From Vreelandella malpeensis (GTDB taxonomy: Bacteria > Pseudomonadota > Gammaproteobacteria > Pseudomonadales > Halomonadaceae), in the NCBI RefSeq assembly GCF_020622355.1, contig NZ_WHVL01000003.1, forward strand, positions 346,887-410,886: a stretch of DNA of 64,000 nucleotides. Reading direction: 5' to 3'. The translations under genes and the position numbers were made by a program. The notes beneath the pieces are model-generated. The model was not told the origin of the DNA. It did no database searches and saw only the letters and a list, made by a program, of their open reading frames with translations. Below, one piece after another: positions 27,084-36,545 of this stretch (position 1 is the first letter of the stretch; each line of letters opens with the position of its first letter).

Positions 27084-27974
27084 TTAGCTCGCCACCGGCC
27101 AATAGCTCAAGGCGAGTCCGGCAAAGAGCACAAGCCCCGACCAGTGGTTGTTCAGAAACGCCTGGAAACAGGCATCACGCTCGCGGTGAACGATCAAGCG
27201 CTGCTGATGCACGAAGGTAGCGGCCATCGCCGCAAGACCCAGCCAGAAGAAGCCGCCCAGGCCCACGCGAAAGCCTACCCAGGCCAGAAGCGCGAGCGTG
27301 GCCAGCTGCAACAGCCCGATGATGAGCCGGTCGGCATCGCCGAACAATACGGCGGTGGACTTGATGCCGATCTTCAGGTCATCGTCGCGGTCGACCATGG
27401 CGTACTGGGTGTCGTAAGCCACGGTCCACAGCACGTTGGCCAGAAACAGCACCCACGCCTCCAGCGGTACATGGCCGAGCGTGGCACCGAAAGCCATGGG
27501 AATCGCCCAGGAGAACGCCGCCCCCAGCACCACCTGGGGGAAGTGGGTGTAGCGCTTCATGAACGGGTAAGCGGCGGCAAGCAAAAGCCCGCCCACCGAC
27601 AGCATCACGGTGAAGGCATTGGTCAACAGCACCAGGATGAACGACACCGCCACCAGCACGATGAATAGCGCCTTGGCCTCGGCCTCGCTGATTCGCCCGG
27701 TCGCCAGTGGCCGGTGTTTGGTGCGCTTGACGTGGCCGTCGAAGTGGCGATCGGCGTAGTCGTTGACCACGCAGCCCGCCGCGCGCATGGCGTAGACCCC
27801 GGCGACGAAGATCAAGAGCAGCCCGCGTCCCGGCAGCCCCTCGGCGGCGACCCACAGCGCCCAGAGGGTCGGCCACATCAGAAGCCAGGTGCCGATGGGC
27901 CGATCCAGGCGCATCAGGGTGATGAAGTCAGCCGCCCGGGACCACCCGGTCGGGCGCAGCAGAGAACGGTCCAT
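27084..27974 (-). CDS. ubiA: 4-hydroxybenzoate polyprenyltransferase
   Basis: The 296-residue membrane prenyltransferase has both aspartate-rich motifs: [22 protein letters not shown] near residue 65 and [20 protein letters not shown] near 185, with about eight membrane segments. It attaches the polyprenyl tail to 4-hydroxybenzoate in ubiquinone synthesis. It follows ubiC, which makes its substrate, by 33 bases. The order ubiC-ubiA next to phoBR is also known in Pseudomonas. Confidence 0.96.
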   Translation of the reverse strand: MDRSLLRPTGWSRAADFITLMRLDRPIGTWLLMWPTLWALWVAAEGLPGRGLLLIFVAGVYAMRAAGCVVNDYADRHFDGHVKRTKHRPLATGRISEAEAKALFIVLVAVSFILVLLTNAFTVMLSVGGLLLAAAYPFMKRYTHFPQVVLGAAFSWAIPMAFGATLGHVPLEAWVLFLANVLWTVAYDTQYAMVDRDDDLKIGIKSTAVLFGDADRLIIGLLQLATLALLAWVGFRVGLGGFFWLGLAAMAATFVHQQRLIVHRERDACFQAFLNNHWSGLVLFAGLALSYWPVAS

Positions 27975-28007
27975 GCTTACCTCGTCAAGACAAAACGCGG
28001 TTCAAGC

Positions 28008-28571
28008 CTAGCGTGTCGCCAGGCCGAGATCATCCGCCATGGTGGATAAAAACCCCTCCTGCACCAGCAGCGAAAGCCCGCCGTGGGACAGAACCGAGCG
28101 TCGCGCCCACAAGCCCGTGGCATCCGGCGCGCATAGCCGAGAGACGAAGGCCGGCGTCTGGGCGGTGGCGAACATCGGCCCGCGCACCAGATCCGGCTGG
28201 CGAAACAGCCAGCTGCCCAGCGAACGCTCGCCCAGCCGCTCCAGGTGCTGGCCCTGAAGATCGGTAAGCGCCGCCACCGAGCGCGCCACGACCCAAGGCC
28301 GTTCGTCCACGCACAGCGCCACCTCGCGCAGCCAGGCGAGCCGGCGCGGTGCAAGCCCCAGTGCTCGCGCCTCGTCGCGCCGAGGCACCCCCACGCCCTG
28401 CTGCAGCAGGCGTACCCGGAACGGGCGCGAGCCGCCCGCTGCCACCAGCCGCGCGGTGAGCGAATCCAGCGAAGCGACCCACTGCCACCAGGGGGCCGTC
28501 ATGGCCGGGCGCAGCGCGGCCACCGGCTGCCAGCGAAGGAAGGAACGAGCCTGCAAGGTAGAGGGCGTCAC
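28008..28571 (-). CDS. ubiC: Chorismate lyase
   Basis: A 187-residue protein matching UbiC, with VRLLQQGVGVPRRDEARALGL, REVALCVDERPWVVARSV and LGSWLF, all conserved in chorismate pyruvate-lyase. It makes 4-hydroxybenzoate and pyruvate from chorismate. The frame starts at a GTG (28571) preceded by GGAG; E. coli UbiC is 165 residues. It is the first gene of the ubiC-ubiA unit and is divergent from the rubredoxin reductase gene. Confidence 0.9.
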   Translation of the reverse strand: MTPSTLQARSFLRWQPVAALRPAMTAPWWQWVASLDSLTARLVAAGGSRPFRVRLLQQGVGVPRRDEARALGLAPRRLAWLREVALCVDERPWVVARSVAALTDLQGQHLERLGERSLGSWLFRQPDLVRGPMFATAQTPAFVSRLCAPDATGLWARRSVLSHGGLSLLVQEGFLSTMADDLGLATR

Positions 28572-28664
28572 ACGATCTCCAAGGCGGTGAAGTCTTGTCG
28601 GCTAGTGTAACATGGCGGCCGGATTCGCTTTTCTCGAAACGCAGACAACTACCCGGGTGATGGT

Positions 28665-29855
28665 ATGGCCCCCTCCTCTGACGACCGCCGCGCAATCACG
28701 GTGGACATGATCATCGTCGGCACCGGCATGGCCGGCATCGGTCTGGCCCGCGCGCTTCGCCGCCAGGGCGATACCCGCTCGATCACCCTGGTGAGCGCGG
28801 ACAGCGCAGACGACTACACCAAGCCTTTGCTCTCCACCGGCTTCGCCAAGCGCCTCGCCCCCGAGGCGCTGGTCAGACAAGACGCTACGGCACTGGCCGA
28901 GGAGCTCGATGCCACCGTACTGGCGAACACCCGGGTCGTCGCGCTGGACGCCGAGCAACAGCGCATCGACCTCGACGATGGAAGCACCCTGTACTTCAAG
29001 GACCTCGTGCTGGCCACCGGCGCCGCGCCACGCCGCGCGATGAGCATCCCGGAACCGCTTGCCGAGCGCTTTTTCAGCGTCAACGATCTCGACGACTACC
29101 GCCGCTTTCGCGCTGCGCTGGCCAAGGCCTCGACGCGCGTCGCGGTAATCGGCGCGGGCCTGGTAGGCTGCGAGTTTGCCGACGATTTGCGCGCCGGTGG
29201 CCACGCCGTCACGCTGATCGCCCCCGAGTCGACGCCGCTGCCGCGCCTTCTGCCCGCGCCCCTGGGCGAGGCGCTGGGCAGCGCCTTCGCGACCGGCGGC
29301 ATCACCCTGGCCCTGGGCCGCCGGGTGGACGCCATTCAGCGCGACGACCACGACGCCCTCGCCCTGACGCTCGACGACGGCGAATCGCGCACGGTGGACG
29401 TGGTCCTGCTGGCCACCGGCCTCGCCCCGCGCTTTGAGCTCGCCCAGGCAGCGGGGCTTTCGGCCAACGACAGCGGCATCCACGTGGATCGCACCCTGCG
29501 CACTTCGCACCCGCATATCTACGCCCTGGGCGATGTCGCCTGCATCGACGGCGTCAACGCCATGTACGTCCAGCCGCTTCAGGCCAGCATCAAGGCGCTG
29601 GCCGCCACGCTCGGCGACCAGCCGACGCCGGTCAGCCTCGGCGCCTGGCCGGTGGTGGTGAAAACGCCACTGCTGCCGGTGGTGGCCTACCCGCCGGTCG
29701 CGCCGGTTACGCAGTGGCGCCTCGAGGGCGAAGGCGATGCGCTGTGTGCCCTTGGCGAAGATAAAGATGGTCGTTTGGTCGGCTTTGCGTTGACAGGCGC
29801 GTGCGTCAGACGGAAAGTGGAGCTTTCCAGAGCAGTGCCTGCGCTGCTAGGCTGA
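28665..29855 (+). CDS. Rubredoxin-NAD(+) reductase family FAD oxidoreductase
   Basis: This 396-residue flavoprotein has an N-terminal FAD motif (IIVGTGMAGIGLARAL), a central NAD motif (VAVIGAGLVGCEFADDL) and the C-terminal FAD motif HIYALGDVACI. It belongs to the class of rubredoxin reductases (RubB/AlkT), which pass electrons from NADH to rubredoxin. No rubredoxin gene is found within the neighbouring intergenic DNA, unlike in Pseudomonas, where rubA genes are adjacent. It could serve a remote rubredoxin or another small redox protein. Confidence 0.85.
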   Translation: MAPSSDDRRAITVDMIIVGTGMAGIGLARALRRQGDTRSITLVSADSADDYTKPLLSTGFAKRLAPEALVRQDATALAEELDATVLANTRVVALDAEQQRIDLDDGSTLYFKDLVLATGAAPRRAMSIPEPLAERFFSVNDLDDYRRFRAALAKASTRVAVIGAGLVGCEFADDLRAGGHAVTLIAPESTPLPRLLPAPLGEALGSAFATGGITLALGRRVDAIQRDDHDALALTLDDGESRTVDVVLLATGLAPRFELAQAAGLSANDSGIHVDRTLRTSHPHIYALGDVACIDGVNAMYVQPLQASIKALAATLGDQPTPVSLGAWPVVVKTPLLPVVAYPPVAPVTQWRLEGEGDALCALGEDKDGRLVGFALTGACVRRKVELSRAVPALLG

Positions 29856-29948
29856 TGCTCGCTGTTCACGGCAAGGCCAGAACGTTCCGACCCCCAGGGT
29901 CCAACAACACTCAAGCGTTATGCTTTTTTTCATCAGGGAGATTTCACC

Positions 29949-30221
29949 ATGCGCAAACCTGAACTCGCCGCCGCGATTGCTGAGAGCGCCGACCTTTCCA
30001 AGGACAAGGCTGGCCAGGTTCTCAACGTCATTCTCGACGAGATCACCAACAGTGTCGCCAAGGGCGAAGACGTGGCCCTGATCGGCTTCGGCACCTTCAC
30101 CGTGCGTGAACGCGCCGCTCGCACCGGCAAGAACCCGCAGACCGGCGCGCCGCTGAACATTCCGGCCAGCAAGAACGTCGCGTTCAAGCCCGGCAAGGCA
30201 CTCAAGGACGCCGTTTCCTGA
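29949..30221 (+). CDS. HU-family DNA-binding protein
   Basis: The 90-residue protein has the HU/IHF signature GFGTFTVRERAARTGKNPQTG around residues 46-66 and a dimerising N-terminus. It bends and compacts DNA without strong sequence preference. A ribosome site (CAGGGAG) precedes the ATG. It ends in TGATG, where its stop overlaps the next start by one base, so the two proteins are translationally coupled. Confidence 0.95.
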   Translation: MRKPELAAAIAESADLSKDKAGQVLNVILDEITNSVAKGEDVALIGFGTFTVRERAARTGKNPQTGAPLNIPASKNVAFKPGKALKDAVS

Positions 30222-30577
30222 TGAAACTTCGCCTGACGCTATGGCTGCTCGGGCTGATGCTCAAGCGCGCCCTGCGTCGCAGGCCGCGCTTCAAGGAGCA
30301 GCTGGAGCGCATGCGCGGCTTGAACTGGGGCATTGCCACGGAAGACCTCGGCACTGCCCGCTACTACCGGATGACGCCGCAAGGCATCGACACCGGTAAA
30401 GGCCTGCCCATCGACCTGGATCTGGAGCTGCGCTTTCGCGATCAGGACGCCGCGCTCAAGATACTCAAGAAACCGACCCGGCAGGCCTTCCTGCACGGAA
30501 TGATGGAAGGCGATGTGCGCCTGGTCGGCGACTCCAGCGACATGACCAAACTGCAGAAGCTGTTGAAGCATCTGTAG
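30221..30577 (+). CDS. Small protein, possibly SCP2-like lipid-binding domain
   Basis: A 118-residue protein with a basic amphipathic N-terminus (LTLWLLGLMLKRALRRRPRF) and a C-terminal part with FLHGMMEGDVRLVGDSSDM. The latter recalls the sterol-carrier SCP2 fold (a GD-x-L-x-GD pattern followed by helices). The assignment is by pattern only and could be wrong. Its start overlaps the HU stop codon, so it is co-translated with HU, an unusual partner. Confidence 0.5.
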   Translation: MKLRLTLWLLGLMLKRALRRRPRFKEQLERMRGLNWGIATEDLGTARYYRMTPQGIDTGKGLPIDLDLELRFRDQDAALKILKKPTRQAFLHGMMEGDVRLVGDSSDMTKLQKLLKHL

Positions 30578-30625
30578 GGGCTCCAGGTAAACGGGACTCG
30601 AAGCACGAGGGAAACGGCTAGAGCG

Positions 30626-31564
30626 ATGGATATTCCTCATCAGCGTTTGGCTTACTTTCGCGTCACTCTCGAGTCCGGCTCCGTACGGCGCGCGGCCGCG
30701 CGCCTGAACATCGCCCCCTCCGCGGTCAGCCGGCAGATTACACTGCTTGAAACCGCATTGGGGACGAGGCTGATGGAGCGTCATCGCGACGGCATTCGCC
30801 CTACCCCCGAAGGCGAGATGCTGCTCGAATACTGCGACCGCCGCCACGCCCTGGACGAAGGGCTCGTCGAAGCGCTCGAGGCCTATCAACGTCTCGAGAC
30901 CGGCACTATCTCGCTGACCGTCGGCGAGGGGTTCGTCAGCGACCTGGTGGCCTCCCCGTTGCACGAATTCACCGAGCGCTACGCCGGTATTCATCTGGAT
31001 ATTCATACCGCAGGCACCACCGGCATCATCAACGCCATCGTCGAGAACCAGAGCCATATTGGCCTGATGTTCAACGAACATACCCATCCGCAGCTACGCT
31101 TCTGGGTATCCAGGCCGCAGCCCTTGATGGCGATTCTGCCGCCGGATCATCCGTTTGCCCAGGAAACAACGCCATTGACTCTGGAGCAGCTCAGCACCCA
31201 ACCGCTGGCCATGTGGGATGCCCAGCACAGCGTTCGACGGATGATCGACCAGGCCTTCCGAGAGGCCAGAATATCGCCCCGCATGGCGATGAACACCAAC
31301 TCGATGGTGGTGCTGGCCCAGTACGTGCGCAGTAGCATGGGCATCACCTTGCTGCCAAGCTTTGCCGTCGCGAGCGACCTCCAGGCCGGCACGCTGATTG
31401 CCCGGCCTGTCGACGATCCGCTCTTTCAACGCTCCTGCGCGCACATGGTCACCAAGGTGGGCCGCCAGCAGTCCAAGGCCACCATCCTGCTGCTGCGTCA
31501 CCTGCAGCGCTGGATGCACGCCTTTCGCGACCCTCTGGCGAATCAGCCCACGCCGCTGCCGTAG
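30626..31564 (+). CDS. LysR-family transcriptional regulator
   Basis: This 312-residue regulator has an N-terminal winged helix (SVRRAAARLNIAPSAVSRQITLLE, residues 15-38) and a LysR effector domain (PRQPLMAILPPDHPF-like). The effector is unknown. Its 3' end overlaps the convergent aldehyde dehydrogenase gene by 22 bases, so it lies at the end of, and opposite to, the DUF3100-M20-ALDH operon. That makes it a candidate regulator of the operon, although the operon promoter is more than 5 kb away. Confidence 0.92.
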   Translation: MDIPHQRLAYFRVTLESGSVRRAAARLNIAPSAVSRQITLLETALGTRLMERHRDGIRPTPEGEMLLEYCDRRHALDEGLVEALEAYQRLETGTISLTVGEGFVSDLVASPLHEFTERYAGIHLDIHTAGTTGIINAIVENQSHIGLMFNEHTHPQLRFWVSRPQPLMAILPPDHPFAQETTPLTLEQLSTQPLAMWDAQHSVRRMIDQAFREARISPRMAMNTNSMVVLAQYVRSSMGITLLPSFAVASDLQAGTLIARPVDDPLFQRSCAHMVTKVGRQQSKATILLLRHLQRWMHAFRDPLANQPTPLP

Positions 31565-33096
31565 CCGAAGGCTACGCTCGCCTCAGGTGCGGTCTCGACC
31601 CAGACGCTCTGGGGCACGCTGTACTCACGCAGCCCATCCAGCCCGCTCGAGCGCCCGAAGCCGCTCTCGCCGAAGCCGCCGAAGGGCGACATGACGCTGA
31701 TCGCCTTGTAGCTGTTGATCCAGACGGTACCGGCGCGCAGCTGGCCCGCCACCCGGTGGGCGCGCGCCACGTCCTGGCACCATACCGCGCCGGCGAGGCC
31801 GAAACGGGTCTCGTTGGCCAGCCGCACGGCATCGGCCTCGTCGTCGAAGGCCATGGCGATCAGTACCGGTCCGAACACCTCCTGCTGGGCGATCGCCATG
31901 TCGGAGGTGACATCGACCAGTACCGTCGGCGCGATGAAATACCCGGCCGCCTCCTCTGGAAGATCGTCAGGACGCCCGCCACCGGTCAGCAGCCGGGCGC
32001 CTGCCGCCACCGCATCGTCGATCATGCGCATCACGTGCTCGAACTGACGACGGTTCTGCAGCGGGCCCATGCGCGTGGCCTCGTCCTCCGGAAGCCCCAC
32101 CGGGATCTGCTCCGCCGCCCGCGCCAGCCGCGTGGTCACCTCCTCGAAGACCGACCGCTCTACCAGCAGCCGTGAGCCAGCCACGCAGCTCTGACCGGCA
32201 GCGGCGTAGATCGCCGCTTGTGCTCCGGCCACGGCGTCATCGAGCCGGGCGTCGGCGAAGACGATGTTGGCGGACTTGCCCCCAAGCTCCAGCACGCTGG
32301 GCACCAGGCGACGAGCCCCCGCCTCGGCGATCAGCCGCCCGCTCTGGGGCGAGCCGACGAACACCAGCTTGCCAATGCGGGGATGATCGGTCAGCGCGGC
32401 CCCGGTGCTCGTTCCGAGACCGTTGACGATGTTGATCAGACCGCGCGGCAGCCCCGCCTGCTCCAGCAGCCTGGCGATGACGATGGAGGTGAACGGCGTG
32501 AGCTCCGAGGGCTTGAGCACGACCCCGTTGCCCGCTGCCAGAGCGGGGGCGAGCTGCCAGGCGCAGGTGAACATGGGCGCGTTCCAGGGCGTGATCTGGC
32601 CGACGACGCCATAAGGCACGTAGCGGACGTAGTTCAAGTGCGAGGTGGCCACTGGGATCACTTCGCCGTGCTGCTTGTCGCACCAGCCGGCGTAGTATTC
32701 GAACATCTCGCGCACCTTGCCTACCTCGGCGCGGCAGTCGCGAATCGGCTTGCCGGCCACGATGCTCTCGAGGCGCGCCAGCGGCTCTTCCTGGCCCGCC
32801 AGCCCGCTGATGGCCTGGTTCATGCGGCGCCCACGCTCGCTAGCGGTCAGGGCCATCCACTGCGGCTGGGCCTTGGCTGCCGCCTCGGCGGCGCGCTCGA
32901 CCATTTCAGCGCCGGCGTCGCGGTAACGTAGCAGCGCCTCGCCCGTGACGGGGTCGATGAGTTCGATGACCTCGGCGTCGCCGGCGAGCAGTCGGCCGTC
33001 GACCCAGTTGCTCGCAGGGACCTCGTCCCCCGCCAGCCCGAAGTGGGCGAGCAGGTCGTCGAGTTGCGCTCGGGCGCGTTGAGTGAGTGCGTTCAT
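31543..33096 (-). CDS. Aldehyde dehydrogenase family protein
   Basis: A 517-residue NAD(P)-dependent aldehyde dehydrogenase: PWNAPMFTCAWQLAPALAAGN, the catalytic glutamate in LELGGKSAN and the catalytic cysteine in AGQSCVAGSR. It oxidises an aldehyde to a carboxylic acid. The start at 33096 gives the family N-terminus. It is last in the leftward operon. Its length, about 20 residues beyond many family members, is due to an N-terminal extension. The aldehyde is unknown. Confidence 0.93.
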   Translation of the reverse strand: MNALTQRARAQLDDLLAHFGLAGDEVPASNWVDGRLLAGDAEVIELIDPVTGEALLRYRDAGAEMVERAAEAAAKAQPQWMALTASERGRRMNQAISGLAGQEEPLARLESIVAGKPIRDCRAEVGKVREMFEYYAGWCDKQHGEVIPVATSHLNYVRYVPYGVVGQITPWNAPMFTCAWQLAPALAAGNGVVLKPSELTPFTSIVIARLLEQAGLPRGLINIVNGLGTSTGAALTDHPRIGKLVFVGSPQSGRLIAEAGARRLVPSVLELGGKSANIVFADARLDDAVAGAQAAIYAAAGQSCVAGSRLLVERSVFEEVTTRLARAAEQIPVGLPEDEATRMGPLQNRRQFEHVMRMIDDAVAAGARLLTGGGRPDDLPEEAAGYFIAPTVLVDVTSDMAIAQQEVFGPVLIAMAFDDEADAVRLANETRFGLAGAVWCQDVARAHRVAGQLRAGTVWINSYKAISVMSPFGGFGESGFGRSSGLDGLREYSVPQSVWVETAPEASVAFGYGSGVG

Positions 33097-33109
33097 GCGC
33101 GGCAATTCC

Positions 33110-33982
33110 TTAGTGGGCGTTGTCCAGAATGGGGGAGGCGATATGGTTGAAGTCGTCGCGGTCGTGAGGGCGGTCGGCGTTTTCGTGCCAAAGATCGACC
33201 ACCATCTGAAGAAGTGGCAAGGGCAGGTCGAGTGCCTGGGCCGCATCGCGCGCCAGGCGCAAGTCCTTGCGCATCAACCCCGTAGTGAACCCGGAATCGA
33301 AGCGGCCGCTGACGATCCACTCGGGAAAGTTCACTTCGCTCACGGCGCTGCGACCGGAGCCGCTGTTGAGCCCCGCCAGGCAAGCCTCGGGGGCGACGCC
33401 CGCCTTGGCGGCCATGGCCACGGCCTCGGCGGTGGTCACAAGATGCGCGGCGCACAGATAGTTGTTGGCCAGCTTCACCACGTGACCGCTGCCCGGCCCG
33501 CCTACGTGGGTGCGCTTGGCGGACATCGCCTCGAGTATCGGCCGGACCCGCTCGATGACCACTTCATCGCCGCCGAGAAGCATGCCCAACTTGCCGCTCG
33601 CTGCGCCCTTGGGGCCACCACTGACCGGTGCGTCGAGCCATGCCAGTCCCGCCTCGGCGACTTTTTGGGCCAACATTCGACTCACGCTCGGGTCACTGGT
33701 GGAGGTATCGATGATCACGCTGCCTTTAGGGGCGATCGCCAGCAGCCCCGGGGAGCTTTCCAGCACCTCGCGAACGTGGGCAGAGGTCGGCAGCGACAGC
33801 AGGTACACGTCGGTCTCGGGAAGCGCTTCAGGGGCGGCGACCTCGAGCCCTTGGGAGGCGAGCCGGTCCCGGGCCTGCTCGAACACGTCGCTTCCGGTCA
33901 CGGCAAAGCCTGCGGCCTTCAGCGTCAGCGCCATGTTGCCCCCCATCTGTCCCAAGCCGATGACGGTAATGGTCAGTGACAT
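33110..33982 (-). CDS. NAD(P)-dependent 3-hydroxyisobutyrate dehydrogenase-family oxidoreductase
   Basis: The 290-residue protein has the Rossmann motif GLGQMGGNMA near the N-terminus, the substrate motif DAPVSGGPKGA and the catalytic lysine in GHVVKLANNYL. Family members reduce or oxidise beta-hydroxyacids such as hydroxyisobutyrate and tartronate semialdehyde. The ATG at 33982 is the family start; an upstream extension is unlikely. It lies 13 bases before the aldehyde dehydrogenase gene, and the pair may act as hydroxyacid to semialdehyde to acid. Confidence 0.92.
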   Translation of the reverse strand: MSLTITVIGLGQMGGNMALTLKAAGFAVTGSDVFEQARDRLASQGLEVAAPEALPETDVYLLSLPTSAHVREVLESSPGLLAIAPKGSVIIDTSTSDPSVSRMLAQKVAEAGLAWLDAPVSGGPKGAASGKLGMLLGGDEVVIERVRPILEAMSAKRTHVGGPGSGHVVKLANNYLCAAHLVTTAEAVAMAAKAGVAPEACLAGLNSGSGRSAVSEVNFPEWIVSGRFDSGFTTGLMRKDLRLARDAAQALDLPLPLLQMVVDLWHENADRPHDRDDFNHIASPILDNAH

Positions 33983-34077
33983 AATCGATACTCCTTCAAG
34001 CGTGATACGTGATATTCGGCGTAGATGCCCCCCTACCCAGGGGGCATCGTGAAAACGAACGCATGGATTGACGTGGT

Positions 34078-35232
34078 TTAGTCGAGCAGTCCGCGAACGA
34101 GCGTGACCCAATAACGAACGCCCAACGGCAGCAGGTCGTCGTTAAAATCGTAATGCGGGCTGTGCAGCGCGGCGGATTGCATGCCGTTCCCCATCCAGAT
34201 GTAGGCACCGGGGCGCTGCTCAAGCAGAAACGAGAAATCTTCCGAGGCCATGCTCGGGGCCAGATCGCGATGCACACGCTCCGCGCCCAGAAGATCCTCG
34301 AGCGTGGCGGCGCAGCGCTGGGCGTGCGCCGGCGTGTTGATCGTGGCGGGATAGCAGCGCCGGTAATCCAGCGCCACGGTCAAACCATGAAACTCCGCCA
34401 GCGCGTCGATCGCCTGCTTGAAGCGCGCCTCGAGATGCGCCTTAAGCGCCATGTCGAAGCAGCGCAGGGTACCGCGCAGCTCCACTTGCTCCGGAATCAC
34501 GTTGAAGGTATCCCCGCCGTGGATGCTGGTCACGCTCAGCACCGCCGACTTGTCCGGCGGCGTTTCCCGACTGACGAGCCCCTGAAGCTGGCTCACAAGC
34601 TGGCAGCTCGCCAGCACCGCATCGGTTCCCAGGTGCGGCATCGCTGCATGGCACCCCTTGCCGGTCAGGGTCAGGGTGAAGATGTCGAATGCCGCCATCA
34701 CGGCGGTGTCGTGCACCGCCGCCTCGCCGACCGGGAGCCCCGGCCAGTTGTGCAGGCCGTACACCGCGTCCATGGGGAAGCGCTCGAACAGGCCCTCCTC
34801 CACCATGACACGGCCGCCGCCTTCGTTTTCTTCCGCAGGTTGGAAGATGAACACCACCCGCCCCGTGAAGTCCGGCTGCTGCTTGAGGGTCCAGGCGGCA
34901 CCCAGCAGCATGGTGGTATGGCCATCGTGGCCGCAAGCGTGCATCTTGCCCGGCGTAGACGAGGCATAGTCGAGCCGGGTCTGCTCGCTTACGTCCAAGG
35001 CGTCGATATCCGCCCGCAGGCCGATCGTTTTACCCTCGCCGAGCGCTCCGTCGAGATACGCGACCACGCCGGTGCCTGCCATGCGCGTGGTCTCGTACCC
35101 CCACTCCTCCAGCAGCGAGACGATGCGCGCGGAGGTTCGGTGCTCCTCGAAGGCCGTTTCGGGATGCTGATGAAAATCCTGACGCCACGCCTTGAGCCAC
35201 GAGTCTTCGGGGAGTTTGAAGGGTGAATTCAT
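34078..35232 (-). CDS. M20-family amidohydrolase
   Basis: This 384-residue metallohydrolase has the two-metal motifs HACGHDGHT and EENEGGGRVMVEEG and starts DFHQHPETAFEEHRTS. It belongs to the amidohydrolase branch with hippurate hydrolases and N-acyl-amino acid deacylases. It cleaves an N-acyl or amide bond in the cytoplasm, with no signal peptide. It sits between the small membrane protein and the HIBADH-family gene. Hydrolysis of an imported N-acylated compound is the likely first catabolic step, by inference. Confidence 0.93.
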   Translation of the reverse strand: MNSPFKLPEDSWLKAWRQDFHQHPETAFEEHRTSARIVSLLEEWGYETTRMAGTGVVAYLDGALGEGKTIGLRADIDALDVSEQTRLDYASSTPGKMHACGHDGHTTMLLGAAWTLKQQPDFTGRVVFIFQPAEENEGGGRVMVEEGLFERFPMDAVYGLHNWPGLPVGEAAVHDTAVMAAFDIFTLTLTGKGCHAAMPHLGTDAVLASCQLVSQLQGLVSRETPPDKSAVLSVTSIHGGDTFNVIPEQVELRGTLRCFDMALKAHLEARFKQAIDALAEFHGLTVALDYRRCYPATINTPAHAQRCAATLEDLLGAERVHRDLAPSMASEDFSFLLEQRPGAYIWMGNGMQSAALHSPHYDFNDDLLPLGVRYWVTLVRGLLD

Positions 35233-35242
35233 GTGTGTTTCC

Positions 35243-35737
35243 TCACAGCAGCAGGTGAGCGACGATGGCCGAGCCAACGAAGGTGCCGGTGAAGACCAGC
35301 AGCGCCACCAGCACCAGCTTCCAGCCGGTCTGGCGGAACATGGTGAACTCTCGCCCGGTCAGCGCCAGACCTGCATAGGCCAGTACCGGCGTGACCACCG
35401 CGAGAAAGTTTACCTCGGCAAGCTGGGCGACGATCCACTCACTGCCAGGAAAGGAGGGCAGCGTCGCGATGATGCTGATCAGCGATACCCAGGCCACGCT
35501 GGGCAGATAGAAGGGGCACAGGCGCCCGACCACCAGACCGATCACTACCATCACGTAGAGAATCAGCATGCCCGGCAGCGCCTCCAGCAGCGGCGCGCCG
35601 TTGACCGTGTTGCTGAACCAGGCCGCCACGCACACCACCGCCAGGATCAACACCGTCTTGGGCAGTTGATTCTCGGGGCGCAGCTCCTTGAGGGAGTCGG
35701 TATCGAAATGATCTACCGTCGTTTCGTTAGCCTTCAT
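35243..35737 (-). CDS. Small membrane protein, partner of the DUF3100 permease
   Basis: A 164-residue protein with a 30-residue charged N-terminus and about four to five hydrophobic segments. No named family is recognised. It overlaps the DUF3100 gene by 11 bases and precedes the amidohydrolase gene by 10. The pair looks like a two-component membrane transporter, like other small/large pairs. The start at 35737 (MKANETT) is preferred because it removes a long unlikely extension and overlaps the upstream stop as expected in an operon. Confidence 0.75.
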   Translation of the reverse strand: MKANETTVDHFDTDSLKELRPENQLPKTVLILAVVCVAAWFSNTVNGAPLLEALPGMLILYVMVVIGLVVGRLCPFYLPSVAWVSLISIIATLPSFPGSEWIVAQLAEVNFLAVVTPVLAYAGLALTGREFTMFRQTGWKLVLVALLVFTGTFVGSAIVAHLLL

Positions 35738-36545
35738 GACGCACCTCCGGTGAAGAACGGCGGGCCAGCCGCTTGTACATCCATTCGGTGACCGGCAATG
35801 CAACGAACAGCGAGATATAGAGTCCGGTCGCATAGGTCAGCAGATTGCTCGCCCCGGCGAAGGCGAGCAGCTCGTCACGCGCGCTGGGGACCGCTTCCGC
35901 CAGCGCTGCGGAGCAGGCGGCCACCATGCTGCCGCTTCCCACGCCGCAGGCCATGGCGAGCGCTCGCACGTCCAGAATGTCCAGCGAGGCGATGTAGCCC
36001 GCCATGAGCGCGAAATAGAGGGTGCCGAACATGGTCCCCACGACATAGACGCCCATGATGCCGATGCCTTCCGGGCTTCGCAGGCCATAACGGTCGGAGA
36101 TGATCGCGATGTTGGGCTCCCGGGCGATGGAGTAGGTCGCTCCGATCGCCTCGCGGCCCATCTTGAGTACCAGTACCGCGAAGGGAAGTGCGATGATCAT
36201 CGTGCCGAGATTGCCCAGCTCCTGGAGAATCAGCGCGGGCCCGGCAGCCACGATCTGTTCGATGGCCGGGCCGATGGTGGAACCGAACTTGGCAATGAAA
36301 GGAAGAATGGCAATAAGAATCAGCGGACCTGCCGCCTGGCTGACCGGCTGGGGAATGACCTTGCCCATGACCTTGAAAAGATGTGGGTTGAACAGCACGC
36401 CGATCACGAAGGCATAGAGAAGCGGCAGCAGCAGAAGGGTTCCCGGCCCCATCGGGATGCGTATGATGCCGATATATTCCGACAACATTGACGTAAGGAT
36501 CACCGCCAGGTGAAGACGCCAGTTGAGCAATAGTTGTAAGTTCAT
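35727..36545 (-). CDS. DUF3100 membrane protein (probable uptake protein)
   Basis: The 272-residue protein is very hydrophobic, with eight or more membrane segments, opening LLNWRLHLAVILTSMLSEYIGIIRIPMGPG. This matches my recollection of the DUF3100 family. It leads a five-gene operon with a small membrane protein, an M20 amidohydrolase, a HIBADH-type dehydrogenase and an aldehyde dehydrogenase. Import of the operon's substrate is a reasonable inference. An 11-of-12-base inverted repeat lies upstream. Confidence 0.75.
   Translation of the reverse strand: MNLQLLLNWRLHLAVILTSMLSEYIGIIRIPMGPGTLLLLPLLYAFVIGVLFNPHLFKVMGKVIPQPVSQAAGPLILIAILPFIAKFGSTIGPAIEQIVAAGPALILQELGNLGTMIIALPFAVLVLKMGREAIGATYSIAREPNIAIISDRYGLRSPEGIGIMGVYVVGTMFGTLYFALMAGYIASLDILDVRALAMACGVGSGSMVAACSAALAEAVPSARDELLAFAGASNLLTYATGLYISLFVALPVTEWMYKRLARRSSPEVRHEG

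Noticed and set aside
28572..28664. Possible rubredoxin gene next to the rubredoxin reductase
   Set aside because: No CxxC pairs or frame of about 55 codons exist in the gaps on either side.
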